64,000 bases of DNA. Origin: Callipepla californica brunnescens (taxonomy: Eukaryota; Chordata; Aves; Galliformes; Odontophoridae). Each line of letters opens with the position of its first letter. The stretch's first letter is position 1. The stretch lies in contig JALIRH010000004.1 of assembly GCA_023055505.1 (NCBI GenBank), positions 38,321,502 to 38,385,501 of the forward strand. The letters run 5' to 3'. The position numbers and the translations under genes are program-made. This document shows, one piece after another, positions 39,201-49,300 of the stretch. The notes beneath the pieces are model-generated. The model saw only the letters and a program-made list of their open reading frames with translations, was not told where the DNA came from and made no database searches.

Positions 39201-39364
39201 TGTGGTGTCAGCATGTGGGCCCTTACCTGGTGGCGGTAGTTGTACCAGCCATTGGAACCTGCAACAATCACCACCCAGTGCTTGCCTCCATCTTCAGGCT
39301 CTTCCAGGGGGAATGCGCTGATGCCCAGAGTGCAGCTCAGCAGCACAACTGCTCCCAGTATCAT
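21202..39364 (-). CDS. LGMN: Legumain (asparaginyl endopeptidase), complete coding region, 13 coding exons
   Basis: Thirteen minus-strand exons join in phase to 431 aa (human 433). The product is a clan CD (C13) cysteine protease that cleaves after Asn (and Asp at low pH) in late endosomes and lysosomes, processing antigens and cathepsins. Residues 1-17 form a signal peptide ([12 protein letters not shown]). The catalytic dyad is His148 in FTDHGA and Cys189 in IEACESGSM. The RGD motif at 118-120 is kept. Four N-glycosylation sequons fall at N91, N167, N263 and N272. The autoactivation site is Asn322-Asp323 in KRKLMATND, followed by the C-terminal prodomain ending MDQVCRGY. All internal junctions are GT-AG. 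The ATG at 39362-39364 opens the signal peptide directly. It faces away from GOLGA5 and converges on RIN3. Confidence 0.97.
21927..21950 (+). repeat. Poly(T) tract, 24 nt
   Basis: Reads as poly(A) on the LGMN sense strand, in the last LGMN intron. Confidence 0.9.
22001..22068 (-). CDS. LGMN: LGMN coding exon 12
   Basis: The acceptor is aatgtttatttcag; the donor is GACAG|gtaagg. The exon is 68 nt. It encodes [19 protein letters not shown] and is part of the legumain C-terminal (LSAM, death-domain-like) prodomain, with one of its conserved Cys. A 24-T run (21927-21950 on plus) lies about 50 nt beyond the donor. Confidence 0.93.
22546..22885 (-). mobile_element. CR1 LINE fragment, 3' end, inside LGMN intron 12
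   Basis: The plus strand begins with CAGAATCACAGAACA and runs through the typical CR1 3'-region text (GGTTGCTCAAAGCCCCAGGC). The minus strand is therefore the sense strand. On it a relic of the reverse-transcriptase ORF2 C terminus is still open (22633-22878), with [20 protein letters not shown] resembling the usual CR1 tail. It is 5'-truncated, about 340 bp, and decayed at its 3' octamer. Confidence 0.88.
23350..23520 (-). CDS. LGMN: LGMN coding exon 11 (prodomain)
   Basis: The acceptor is gttatgcacag; the donor is CTTG|gtaagac. The exon is 171 nt, phase 0 to 0. It encodes [20 protein letters not shown] and ends [10 protein letters not shown], which is the FNWHS block of the legumain C-terminal prodomain that covers the active site in the zymogen. 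Confidence 0.95.
24167..24364 (-). CDS. LGMN: LGMN coding exon 10 (activation-peptide exon)
   Basis: The acceptor is aactttcag; the donor is CTGGAG|gtatac. The exon is 198 nt, phase 0 to 0. It encodes [14 protein letters not shown], a proline-rich linker with [10 protein letters not shown], and KRKLMATND containing the self-cleavage Asn. The sequon N272-K-S is completed by the first codon of this exon. Confidence 0.96.
24912..25001 (-). CDS. LGMN: LGMN coding exon 9
   Basis: The acceptor is ctttacgcag; the donor is AACAAA|gtatgt. The exon is 90 nt, phase 0 to 0. It encodes [20 protein letters not shown] then [10 protein letters not shown], the end of the catalytic domain with glycosylation sequon NTS (N263). 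Confidence 0.95.
25637..25755 (-). CDS. LGMN: LGMN coding exon 8
   Basis: The acceptor is gtcttacag; the donor is GACATG|gtaggt. The exon is 119 nt. The split codon G|TT gives [20 protein letters not shown], the substrate-pocket region after the catalytic Cys, followed by [16 protein letters not shown]. Confidence 0.96.
27221..27260 (+). repeat. 23-bp-period imperfect tandem duplication
   Basis: GAAATTTTTTAAATG occurs at 27221 and again at 27244 with similar CTC-containing flanks, in the LGMN intron next to the catalytic-Cys exon. Confidence 0.75.
27402..27468 (-). CDS. LGMN: LGMN coding exon 7 (catalytic Cys189)
   Basis: The acceptor is tttattttatag; the donor is CAACG|gtgagt. The exon is 67 nt. 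It encodes [20 protein letters not shown] and carries the clan CD catalytic cysteine in EACESGSM. Confidence 0.96.
28342..28404 (-). CDS. LGMN: LGMN coding exon 6
   Basis: The acceptor is cttatcttacag; the donor is CAAAAG|gtaaac. The exon is 63 nt, phase 0 to 0. It encodes [20 protein letters not shown] with glycosylation sequon N167-K-T. It is too short to stand out as an open frame and was found by phase and family resemblance. Confidence 0.94.
28779..28854 (-). CDS. LGMN: LGMN coding exon 5 (catalytic His148)
   Basis: The acceptor is ctcttcacag; the donor is GATGAT|gtaagc. The exon is 76 nt. It encodes [20 protein letters not shown] and AFPDDD, with catalytic His148. The residues after DHG (Ala-Pro-Gly) differ from the Ser-Thr-Gly I recall for human legumain and look closer to the DHGGPG of plant legumains. 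Confidence 0.95.
30801..30825 (+). repeat. Poly(T) tract, 25 nt
   Basis: Reads as poly(A) on the LGMN sense strand, starting 58 nt after the exon 4 donor. Confidence 0.9.
30883..30968 (-). CDS. LGMN: LGMN coding exon 4 (RGD motif)
   Basis: The acceptor is cgtttttag; the donor is AAAAG|gtaaga. The exon is 86 nt. It encodes [20 protein letters not shown] and VGSGKVLK, with the RGD tripeptide at residues 118-120 that is characteristic of legumain. A 25-T run lies 58-82 nt beyond the donor (30801-30825 on plus). Confidence 0.95.
31849..31930 (-). CDS. LGMN: LGMN coding exon 3
   Basis: The acceptor is aactttcag; the donor is AAGGAG|gtagga. The exon is 82 nt. The split codon GA|A gives [20 protein letters not shown] and VPKDYTKE, with sequon N91-G-T. 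Confidence 0.95.
32776..32873 (-). CDS. LGMN: LGMN coding exon 2
   Basis: The acceptor is gttacag; the donor is GATGA|gtaagt. The exon is 98 nt. It encodes [20 protein letters not shown] then [12 protein letters not shown], the first strands of the caspase-like fold. Confidence 0.95.
35626..35646 (+). repeat. (ATTT)n microsatellite
   Basis: About five TATT/ATTT units in LGMN intron 1. Confidence 0.9.
37161..37178 (+). repeat. Poly(T) tract, 18 nt
   Basis: Homopolymer in LGMN intron 1. Confidence 0.9.
39227..39364 (-). CDS. LGMN: LGMN coding exon 1 (start codon, signal peptide)
   Basis: On the minus strand ATG (39364-39362) opens [20 protein letters not shown], a classic signal peptide, then [20 protein letters not shown] and RHQ, the legumain catalytic-domain start. 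The donor is CACCAG|gtaagg. The exon probably begins at 39380, after gattttttttctgtcccatctgcggag, giving 16 nt of 5' UTR in this exon. Confidence 0.95.
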
Positions 39365-39380
39365 CTTTCTTCTTTATGTA

Positions 39381-42300
39381 CTCCGCAGATGGGACAGAAA
39401 AAAAATCCCTAATGAAGAAGTTTGAGAGACATAAGCAAAAAATAAATAAATACACCAAAACAAAGTAAACACCAGCACAACTAGAGACCCTTCCTGCTTG
39501 TGGGCTGCTTTTGTATTCCACAGACTGTCCAACCCACTGCACAATTTCTGGCCATATCATCCCTTAGCACCAAGCTGCTGCTAGTTAAAATACTCTTCTG
39601 TCAGCTTTCAAATGTAACTGAAAGCAGTTCTGAGCAGGACAACCAAGTCTTTCACCTCCCTCTGGTTGTTTTGTTCTGTAGTAGCTGGCAGTGAATAAGT
39701 TTTCAAATACAGAACAAGCATCACTGTCAAGTATTTCACAGATAACTTTCTCAGAGAAACACTGTTCTCTCAGTGTCTGCTTGGGTAGCTCTCTGGTTCT
39801 ATGTGCTGGCAACGAGCCCATCACCATCAAGTCCAACCCCCAGTGATGCAGACACAAAAAGTCTCATAGATGTGGGGCACTGCTCAGGAGCTGCGAGGTC
39901 AGAGCACCGTAAGAGCTCTCTGAGGGCAGGGAGAGCCCGGAGTGCTGCTGATCTGCGTGAGATGCAGCTGGGGCTGGTGGGCTGCGAGCACCTCGTGCTA
40001 TTTGTGCAGCCTATGCTGGAGGAAAGCAAACCGGTACCACATGAAAGAGAGGTATTTTCATGTATTTTGCACAACGGTAAAGTGTTTGCACGAGCTGCAT
40101 AGGGACAGAATAAGGTCTGAGACTGTGTACACGAATTCAGAAAAACAGAGGCAGAGAAGAGCTGCATGCTCTTGGAGGGGCATTTTGCACTGGCCTGGTT
40201 AAAGAAAAAGGATTTTGGAGGCTGATCCCAATTAACATGTAGTGAAGAGAGCAGGCAGTTGAAGGCAAGTAAAACTATAAATGTTTCTGAAAAAGGTTTT
40301 TGTTTTTTTTTATTTTTCCCCTTTTAATAGAGCTAGCACAAAGCGAAGGAAGTCGTGTTAGCACACTGGCTTCTGCAAGAAGAGTTATTACCACACCAGT
40401 GAGCTCCAGAACAGAGGGAAAGACAGAACCAAACGTTATAAGTGCTGTGACACTGCTTCTTCAAAAACTCACCTTCAGCTAGGACACATCTTTCTGCAAT
40501 AAACCACTCCTGGCACTGCCTGTAAGCAAAACGTTTTGGAGCAATACAGGAAAACTAATGATAGGCTGTTTGCTGAGCTACCAGCTACCTGCACACCTAA
40601 AAGTGTATGAAGGAATAAGCAGTGACAGGCAGCCCTGCATTCCGTATCTGCCTTGCCTATCTTGTCACTTCTTCAAACGACTGACGGACAGCATACTAAC
40701 AACTGCCTTCAAGAGGTACTGTGTTCACAATGCAGCATCCACAAAAGCAGCCTACAGCTGAGAACAAGCTGTTCAAAACTTCTGTCAAATGCCAAAATAT
40801 GCCATGGAATAACACATCTATTCTTTCCCGTTATTTAGTTTCAGGGATATCCAACTCCTGAAATACTGGACAGGGGAAGAAAAAGGAGAAGAAAAAGCAA
40901 CAAATTTCAGACCATCTACTCTGAAATCTTAACCGAGTTTGACTTACTGGAATCTACAGCCAAGTTAGATGCAAATCCTTCAAAGTTCAGTATCTGTTTC
41001 ATGTGAAGAAATCTTTTCCATGTTAAAGTACAACTCATTTCTCCAGCTAAAATCACTCATACTTACAGGAAAAGTACAAAGAGGAATTAAGTGGTTGGAA
41101 TGATTACTGGAGATCCTTTCACATGATGCTTATAAGTTCTTAGTGATGTAAATCATTAACTCAGATTCATTATGCATCAATAGAAGCTGTGCTGCTGCCA
41201 TCTGCTCCCTGGTCAGCACAACAGGACAGAGCACATCAAACCCAAGGAAAAGCCACTGCCACAGCACAGGAGCCTGGGCCACACCAGAAATGAATGAAGA
41301 CCGAGTTAGCAAGCCCTACAGGTTGTTCCCTCCGTGTGGTACAGAGATATACGGACCCTTCAATTTCCCATCTCTGCTCACACAAAGTCATGTATGATAC
41401 AGAAGTGAAGGAAAAAAAAGATGCCAAGAAGGGTTTGTACTATGTTATTAGAAAGCCACATGTTTTGTTACAGGATATTTAGAACGGATAATTCATCTTT
41501 TATATTCTCTGAAGATGTTTAATCCCACTTATCTTTTTCCTCTACTATAATTAAATCAAATTAACATTGGAAAGGAAAACCAAAAAGCACACGCCTGGTG
41601 CCCTAATGAGCCACAATTAATAAATGCTCAGTTCCCCAGGGTTCCCTGAGCAGCTTTTAAAATTGGCTTAACCATTAAACACAAGTGCAGCTGGAACAAG
41701 TCTTTCATTGCTTGTTTCCAGATACCGGAATAAAATAAGTACATATTTCTGCTTGTTTTAAAGAAAGCCTTTGATTGCCGAGACATCAACTGGAAGGGTT
41801 GCATTCTGGGGTGTTCTAAAAGTGCTTGACCCAGAGTCTAGCAGAGAAAGCTCCCGTCACATGTCATGTCTTCAGGTCACATTTAGGAACCATCTGACCA
41901 GCTTACCATAGGTGCGTAAACAGCTTTTTCTGAGAGCGAGGAATAAAACACATCACGTGCCATTCCCAACGCACGCAGAGCGTGAGTCTTGCTGTACAGA
42001 ACGCGACCTGAGCGTGGAAGAACTGAAAACTCACAAAATCATTTCAGAGCTCAGGCTGAGCCCAACACAACGGGGGACGATTTCATCACCCCTTCCTGTT
42101 TTTTCTAGTAGAAGAGCTAACTTTGCTTCGGAGACCGTGTCAGGATGCAGCACGCAACCCTGCACACTCAGAACCACAGCACACAGTTTGCTGAGACCCA
42201 GTTCAGGAGTGGGACCAGGGTCAGGCAGCCTTAGCCAGAGCAATGTGCCCAGCTCCCAGCTTCTGCATTCTCTTTCCCAAGCTCCTGTAGCCATTTCCCT

Positions 42301-42887
42301 GTGCACACCTCCAACCAGCTGAGAGAGGGGAGCTTACACCCCACCTGCCAGCAGCCTGCTCCTCGTGTGTCACCCCCTACTTTTCCTTAGGACCAAAAAT
42401 CTCAGATGCCAGATGTTGAGGAAAGCACTGTCCACTAGAGATTACAGTGATGCTCACATTCAGTCACCTGAACTCCGAACACCTCAGAGCCGCACAAACA
42501 AACCATCAAGGCATCTTCCCTTCCTATGACTTAGCAGTAATCGTGGAGAAAAATAACAGCTTTAGCTTACCACTCTCGGAAATCTCCCTTCACCTTGTTT
42601 TCTTCCCTCCAGCCTGCGCACTTAACGACCTTTAGTTTTCGGAACCGAGTCACGGCGGCTCTTCCCGCACCGTGCCCACGGACACGCGGGTGCCCACAGA
42701 ACACGGGACTGCGCGCGTGCCCCCCGCACACTGCTGCCCGGCTACGGCACCACGTCTGACTGAAGCAAAGCCCCGGCGCATCCCGAAGCCATTTCAGGAG
42801 GCGCGATTATGCCGCTTAATCCCCGCACTCCGGACCCGTCAGCGCCCGCCCCGCGCCGCGCTCCCCTCCCGGCCGCCCCCGGCCCAC
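39381..42887 (-). other. LGMN 5' UTR intron (inferred)
   Basis: No coding exon was recognised between the LGMN start-codon exon and the CpG island. A strong minus-strand donor, CGGTCAG|gtgggc, lies inside the island with GT at 42887-42886, so a non-coding exon 1 ending at 42888 is the simplest model. A GC-rich patch at about 39830-40060 has open frames on both strands but no recognisable product. Confidence 0.5.
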
Positions 42888-43300
42888 CTGACCGCGCCGC
42901 TCCGGAGCCGTCGCGGGCGCTGTGATTGCGCCGTGCGGGCCGAGACGACCGCGGGCCGCCGCGGGCAGACACGGGGCCCGGCCAATCGCGGCCGCGCGGA
43001 GGAGCGGCCGAAGCGGCGCCCCGCCGCACTACGCGTCCCAGCACGCCCCGCGCCACGCCGTGCGCTGAGGGCCGCGGGGCATCGCGCGCAAAGCACGGGC
43101 GGAGTTGTAGTCCGCCGCTTGTTTTCGGGGCGGGACGAGCACGGGGGATGAGGTCGGGCGGGAGGAGGAGCGCGTCCAGAGGTCACCCGTGAAATCGTGC
43201 GAGAAAGTAACGCCTCGGCATCGCGCTCGTGTGTTTTGTCAGAGTCGGCCTGCGCGACGCGGGCTTCGTGCCGCAGTCTGTGCCTGACCTCACTGCTTCG
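42640..43300 (-). promoter_or_regulatory. LGMN: CpG-island promoter of LGMN
   Basis: An abrupt shift from AT-rich DNA to about 650 bp dense in CpG, holding a CCAAT sequence at 42982-42986 (plus-strand orientation) and two ACTAC-type elements. It is the only CpG-rich stretch upstream of the LGMN start codon, and the expected place for its non-coding exon 1. The exact start site is not visible; there is no TATA box where it could be tested. Confidence 0.75.
43028..43046 (+). promoter_or_regulatory. ZNF143/THAP11-type (SBS-like) element
   Basis: ACTACGCGTCCCAGCACGC closely follows the known SBS form ACTACAATTCCCAGCATGC, matching the ACTAC head and the TCCCAGCA body. An ACTACAACTCC half-element in opposite orientation lies at 43101-43111 (minus). 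Such elements are typical of CpG-island promoters. Confidence 0.6.
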
Positions 43301-46300
43301 CGTCATGACTGCGTCTATCACGGCAGGGGGGACGCGTTTTGCTGCTTATTTATTTCTTTAATTGTGATTATTAATTTTTCTACTACAACATTAAAAAAAA
43401 AAAAAAAAAGGCTGACAAACGCAGCTGTCAAGTCTGCTCCGTCTTTAATGAAAGAAACAAGAATCCTTCCTGAAATTATAAAGAAACCTGTTTTTTGTCC
43501 AGCTAAGCACGCCGGCAGGAGCACACCTCCCGCCTTGCTTCTTGGGTATCACTTAAAAAAGTCTGCAATGTGTTACCAACCAGCCATGGCTCTGAGTGGC
43601 TGCTGAAACTCGTGGTTTTGCTTTGAGTTTGCCACTTGTGTTATCTGCCTCTCAGCTCTGCTTATGATAATAAATGCGAAAGGTCAGTGCTGGTTAATCA
43701 TCGGTACGTGTCCAGAAGTGTGTCCCAGAAATGTGGCTTCCTGGCATGTCACACTGTTAAGGTTTGGGATGGCTCAGAGGTGGCCTCTGAACTGACAAAG
43801 TCCATCCTGCTGTGTATCCAGCGTCCCTAAAACTCCCCTTCCCCTCTGTCTAATTTGAGTTTAGTAACCACACGGCTGTCCCTGTGCTTGGAGCGTAATC
43901 CTCAGGTCCTTAAAGCTGTCTGCATCAGTTAAAAGCATTGCTGGCCCATCATCCGAGTCCAAAGGTGTTTTCAAGTTGTTTGTCACAGCTGGGCTATGTG
44001 AGGTGAGCAAAGCTTGGGCCAGCCATCATTTTCAAAAAGTCAAGTGATGTAATTGCCAAAACACTGCACCAGGATTGCACACTTATTAAGCATCAACAGG
44101 ATGATCTTTGCTTTGAAAAATAACAGGTGGGATCACTGCAGGAATCCTGCATCTTGGTTAAACTTAGTCGGATTAAAGACATTCAAGTGATGCTGAGATT
44201 TTTTACTTCCAAGTGTGATTGTTTCTCTGATGGTGTTTAACAGCAGGTTAACAAGCTGCCTTGCATCAGGTGAGAAGGATATGGATGGTTTTGCTTGGCG
44301 CATGATCTGAAGCAAGCTCAGAGATTAAGATACAGTTTTGGGTAGCCCAAAGAAGTGCCCGGGTCTCCTGCAGGAGGAATCCAGCACTATCCCTACTGCC
44401 TCTGCTGCCATACACAGAAGCAAAGCAAAAAGAAGAGACATATGAACAAGCATACATGCAAAATTTTGGAAAGAGAAAAGAATGTACATAGGCAAAAACA
44501 TCATGTGTTTATAAAATTTTTTGCCTCTTGCTCTGACAGCTCTAGAAAGCAAAAGTAGCCTTCACCCTTAAGTCTCATAACAACACTGAGTCTCTCTTGA
44601 ATGTATTCCCACCAACCCGCCAAAGCCACACAACACAAATGAGAACTAAGATGCTAGCAAGTTCTGAAAGTGTTGACCAAATGAGAGCAACAAAATCCCA
44701 CATATGAAACTTACAAAACTGCAGATAAGGTCGGTGCTTTCTTAACATTGAGATTTTAACCAACCACAGATGGAAAGTCCTACAGACCACAGGGCTGCTG
44801 CACAGTCCGTGAGTGTAGTTCAGCTCTGATTCTGTTTTGCTAGGAGTGCTCTGATGGCACTTGTGTCCCTACAGCCTGCGTGGCAACAGCAGTGCCAGGA
44901 AAGAGCAGCTTTCCCTGAAAGAAGTTTTCCAGATCTTTGTCTGAAGTCTGGAGATACCTGTGCATTGGTGGTACCATGCTGCTAACATTACAGCTGACAA
45001 AAACTCAACAGTCATTGGTTTTGCTTTTAATCCACTGCAAAATGCATTTATAAAGACGGTACAGGAAACCATTCTGGGCTGCATATTTTATTTCTCCTTT
45101 AACAACGTCTGAATAGTTCAGGAATGTATTTTTTAGTGAATAATTAGGACAGTTTTAGCTGGGAGGAAATGGACTGCACTGGTGAATGAAGCACACATAT
45201 GTAGGTCATGTATCAGCAAGCCAGATTCACAGGGTGCAGTAAGTGAATGTAAGCAGATGACTCTTAGACTAAATAACAACTAATGAACCAAAATCTGCCT
45301 GCAAGACTACACTTCATGAAGACTTCTTGGAACTTTTTAAAGGGAATTTTTCTATTTCTTGGAAAAATTGACACCAGACATTTTTTTTAATGTATGGGAG
45401 AATCTGGAAAATAAAAGAAAGAAAGTAAGGATATTTTGAAGATATTTTAAGAATTGCTCATTCTTTATAGTTGTCTTAACCCACTAATAGACAGGAAAAA
45501 AAAATCAGAAAAAAAATGCTAGTATGAAGATAAGGAGTGAGAGACATTTGTGGCTAAGGAAACAATGTGCTGAGCCTGGTCTTTCAAAATCCCCAACAAT
45601 CAGATTAGATTTGACAGACTGGCAATGGTGCATGACTAGCTGACCTGTAAAAGCAAACATCATGGTTTGAAGAAAGAAAAATTAGTTGCATTTTAGCAAA
45701 ACCAGTACATTAATAAGCGGGAGATCTTAGTTATCAAGAAATGAAAGAAAAAAAAACCAAACATCTTCATTTTGAGAAGAATATTCTAAGAGACTTACGT
45801 GAAGTGATCTCAGTTCTTAAAGAAAGAAAGTTGATGGCAAGTGTGTCATCATGGAGATAAACCAAGGTTAAGCAAGTTAAGGAACCAGAGGGATTCAGCA
45901 GTTTGTTTCACTTACATCACTGTGGGAACACATACACAAACATTTTGAGAGGGAGTGAGCAGAAGCTTTATCCCCATTGCTTCACACTTGCTTTCTTCAA
46001 CCACTCTGACAGATTTAACTAAATTTGTCAATGTTCTAGATACTGTTTCCCTGTTTTTTTCCTTGGAAATAGGTAACCTGGGGGAGGGGAGAGGCTTGAG
46101 ACAGCATCACAGAAAAACAGCCTTAAGTGGGTCCTGGTGAGGTTTTGTGTGTGTTGTGTCAATAAATAATGAAGTGCACTGCTTTGTAGAGAAGAGCAAA
46201 TAGAGGCTTCAGGAGGATCACTTAACGATAAAACATTGACAGACCTGGGGCAACTTAGCATAGACAAGCATAGGTCCAGGAGCCACTCTAACATGCTTCT

Positions 46301-49300
46301 GACGCATAACAAGAGGAAGATAATATTTTCACATCTCCAGGAGACAATAAGAGATAATAGTCTTAAGGTGAAACAGGTATGTGTAGATTAGAGAGTGGAA
46401 AACATTTTCATATGATAGGGAGAACTTATATCCTACAGAAAACACAAAAGCTAATTCTATCCCTTTGTGCATCTTTTCTGCAGCTGATTTGCTTTCCTAC
46501 CTCTGTAGTCATGTATTAAGTGGATTGCTCCGGGGAAAAAAAAAAAAAACAACAAGCATTTAGGATAGAATAGTAGGTGTGAGGTGATAGTCTCATGACC
46601 AGGAAATTCAAAAGAAGAACAGTGTGTACGAGGGAAAACAAACATGGGGGAGGGAAAAAGGAAAGACTAGAGGTTAAAAGGTTGCTAACATATCCTTGCT
46701 GACAGCAGGCTTCCAAATAAAGAGTGCTGATTTAAAAACTGTGGAATATGTTAACGACCATCTGTAAGCTTAATGCTATTATTTATTGCAAGTATGTAGT
46801 CCTAGTTACGGCATTTTCATACCTATAAAATATCCACTGAAATCTGTGAAAACCAGTGTCAGCAGTGAAGTGTATATACCCAGAACAGGATCTCTACGCT
46901 TGACCTGTACTGTCTTCAGTCTTCATCTCAGACAGCCGTGGGAATCCTCGTATCTGACTTCCTAACATCAGTGCATGCATCTCCTTGATAATTATTTTTT
47001 TCCTGCACACCAGTAACATCTAATTATGTGATGTGTTTGCAGTATCATTGTGGGCATCTGCACTCAGATTCCAAACATTTGAGTAACCTGTTGCCTTGTT
47101 CAAGAAGAATGCTCTTTTCTCTCTCTGCTGGTTAAAATAAATGTCCCACAGTATTAGATTCAGCCTTTGCCTAGTTGATCTACACATCTACAGCTCCAGG
47201 ATTTCTCATGTTCTTCACAGTGAAGTCAGAACTGCCAAACTGGCCTAGTGAAGACCTTCTTCTCATTGCTCATATCACCACATGCACTTGACTTTTCTGC
47301 TGGCAGCCTGTTGAATTTAGTGTCAGGATCACCTCTGTGAGCTTTACAAAACTTCTCATTGCCATTTCAGCCAGGAGTTGTTATGAAGCTCTAAGGACAT
47401 TATATTGCACCAAAGTCGCTGAGTTTTCATCCTCGGGAGTGACAGTGTGTACATAAAAGATAAAGATTTATCAGTAAAAAAACTTTCTAGAGACAAGCTG
47501 CATGCAAAGTTGGACGTCTCCAGGACAAATAAGACTTTTCAAACTTGTCCTCCTCAGTTATACTGTCAAAAGTGGAAAACATATCTTTACTGAAACAGAG
47601 AATGGAGGAATGGCTTCAATACTGAATTAGCAATTGTGAGAGAAGGCAGATGTAAGAGAGGTACACAGGGTTAAATTCCTTCGAATATTTTGTATGGAAG
47701 AATGTTTGTGTACATTTTCAGTTGTCAAAAAACGCATTATGAGAATTGTCACCTGTCTTTCATTCTTTATGTGGATTTGCATGCTCTTGGTAGAGAAAGT
47801 AGACTCCTAACCTAGCAGAGAGTTGTTCTGAATATTCTGGGTTCTTTTCAACAAATAATGAACTCAAATTAAGAAAGGCCGAATGCAAATAACCCCTCTC
47901 CCCCCCCAAAACCTCAAACTCTCCAGACTTCATATTCTAAAAGCTGCTGTTTCTTAAATGTCACCAAGTCAATTCTGGTCTCCTAACTGATGATTCTCTC
48001 AGAGACTGTCAAGATGGCTGGCTTAGTTTCTCATTTGAAGAATAATAAATTAGCCCTGACATTTGCATATGGAGAAAAAGGAAATAAGACAGCGAGGACA
48101 CTGAAGGAAAGGATTCAGCATGATTTTTTACAGGAAAAGAAAGAGGAGCAACGAAAGAAAAAGAAAGCAGTAATAGAAGGATTGGGAGAATATGTATGTG
48201 TGTGTACATGCACATAATGCAGTTAATTTATACTGTGGGAGAAGGAATGCAAGTACACTCTAGTTTTGTATACTGCATTTTGATGTAATTGAGAACACAA
48301 CAGTGGAGACAGAGCAACCTCCAATGAGCAGTGGTCTGACTTGAATTATTCTAGTCACGAGCCAGCCTCTAAGACAGTAGCTGCTGACATAGGCTGGGTC
48401 TGATGCATTGCACTCCAGCACTTGATGTACACTCATTCATTCACAGTTACAGTCATTACACGGAGTTAAGAATCTCCATAATTTCGTGTTAAAATAGAGC
48501 TCTATAGCCCCTCCCAAGCCCCTGCCATTTTCCTCTAACATTTTCCTTGCTACATATTCATGAAAGGTTACATTCCTGAACATTTTCTGTTTGTGAATCA
48601 TTCAGCCATTTTGAGGAAAACAAAATGAAAAGGCAAAGGGAAACAGAACTGTGACTCTGCTTAGAAGTTCTTTAGCTGAGACATTCTCATACCTGTGTGG
48701 TTTGAAAAGTTATATTGGCTACTGAATAAATTAAAAATATTGGAAGGCTCATTAGGTGCAAAGACTCCACCTCTGGCTCTGCAGGTCCCTGAGTCAGAAT
48801 CTCAGGGAGAATGTAACTGAGCAGTGTCTCCCGACCTGTTCTTATAAATTCCTTCAGTTCCCTCAATTGAAGATTTTCAGGGAGGGATTTGTGCTCTGAT
48901 TGGCACAGCTCCCTCCACTAGTAGAACTGAGAACTACTATGTTAAATCCAGGACCAGGGTTTTTTGCTACATTTTGCTAACTGGCTTGTGGCAAGCCACT
49001 TGTGTCTCACCAAGTTATCTTCACAACTCAAAGCTGCACATGCTCAGCAGAAGCATGCTGAAGGCTGGTGATAAATTCTCTGAGAAGTTTACTAGCAATT
49101 AGGATAATCCATCCTCCACATTTGTACATTTTAACTAGACCGAATCTGCTTTGCTCTGAACGGTTGTGGAAAAGGACTTCCTCTTCAGTTTCTCCTTGCT
49201 GTACTTTAATTCCCCATCTGGAGTGTGGAGATAAAAACACCGTTTGCCTCAGAATTTGATGTGGGTGCATGAACCACATGTCATGGATTAGTGTGGCAAC

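Larger units (their letters stand above)
32874..39226 (-). other. LGMN intron 1 of the coding region (6.35 kb)
   Basis: The largest intron between LGMN coding exons. It is AT-rich, with an ATTT microsatellite at 35626-35646 and an 18-T run at 37161-37178. No further exon fits: the flanking exons join at phase 0 and read [13 protein letters not shown] as in legumains. Confidence 0.85.

Noticed and set aside
42672..43321. Several long Arg/Ala/Pro-rich frames on both strands in the LGMN CpG island
   Set aside because: Stop-poor because of GC content. They overlap on both strands and lack domains; the region is a promoter.
47990..48217. Lys/Glu-rich 75-codon frame in the intergenic region
   Set aside because: It arises from an A/G-rich stretch, ends in a TGTG-type simple sequence, and has no exon signals or homologue that I recognise.
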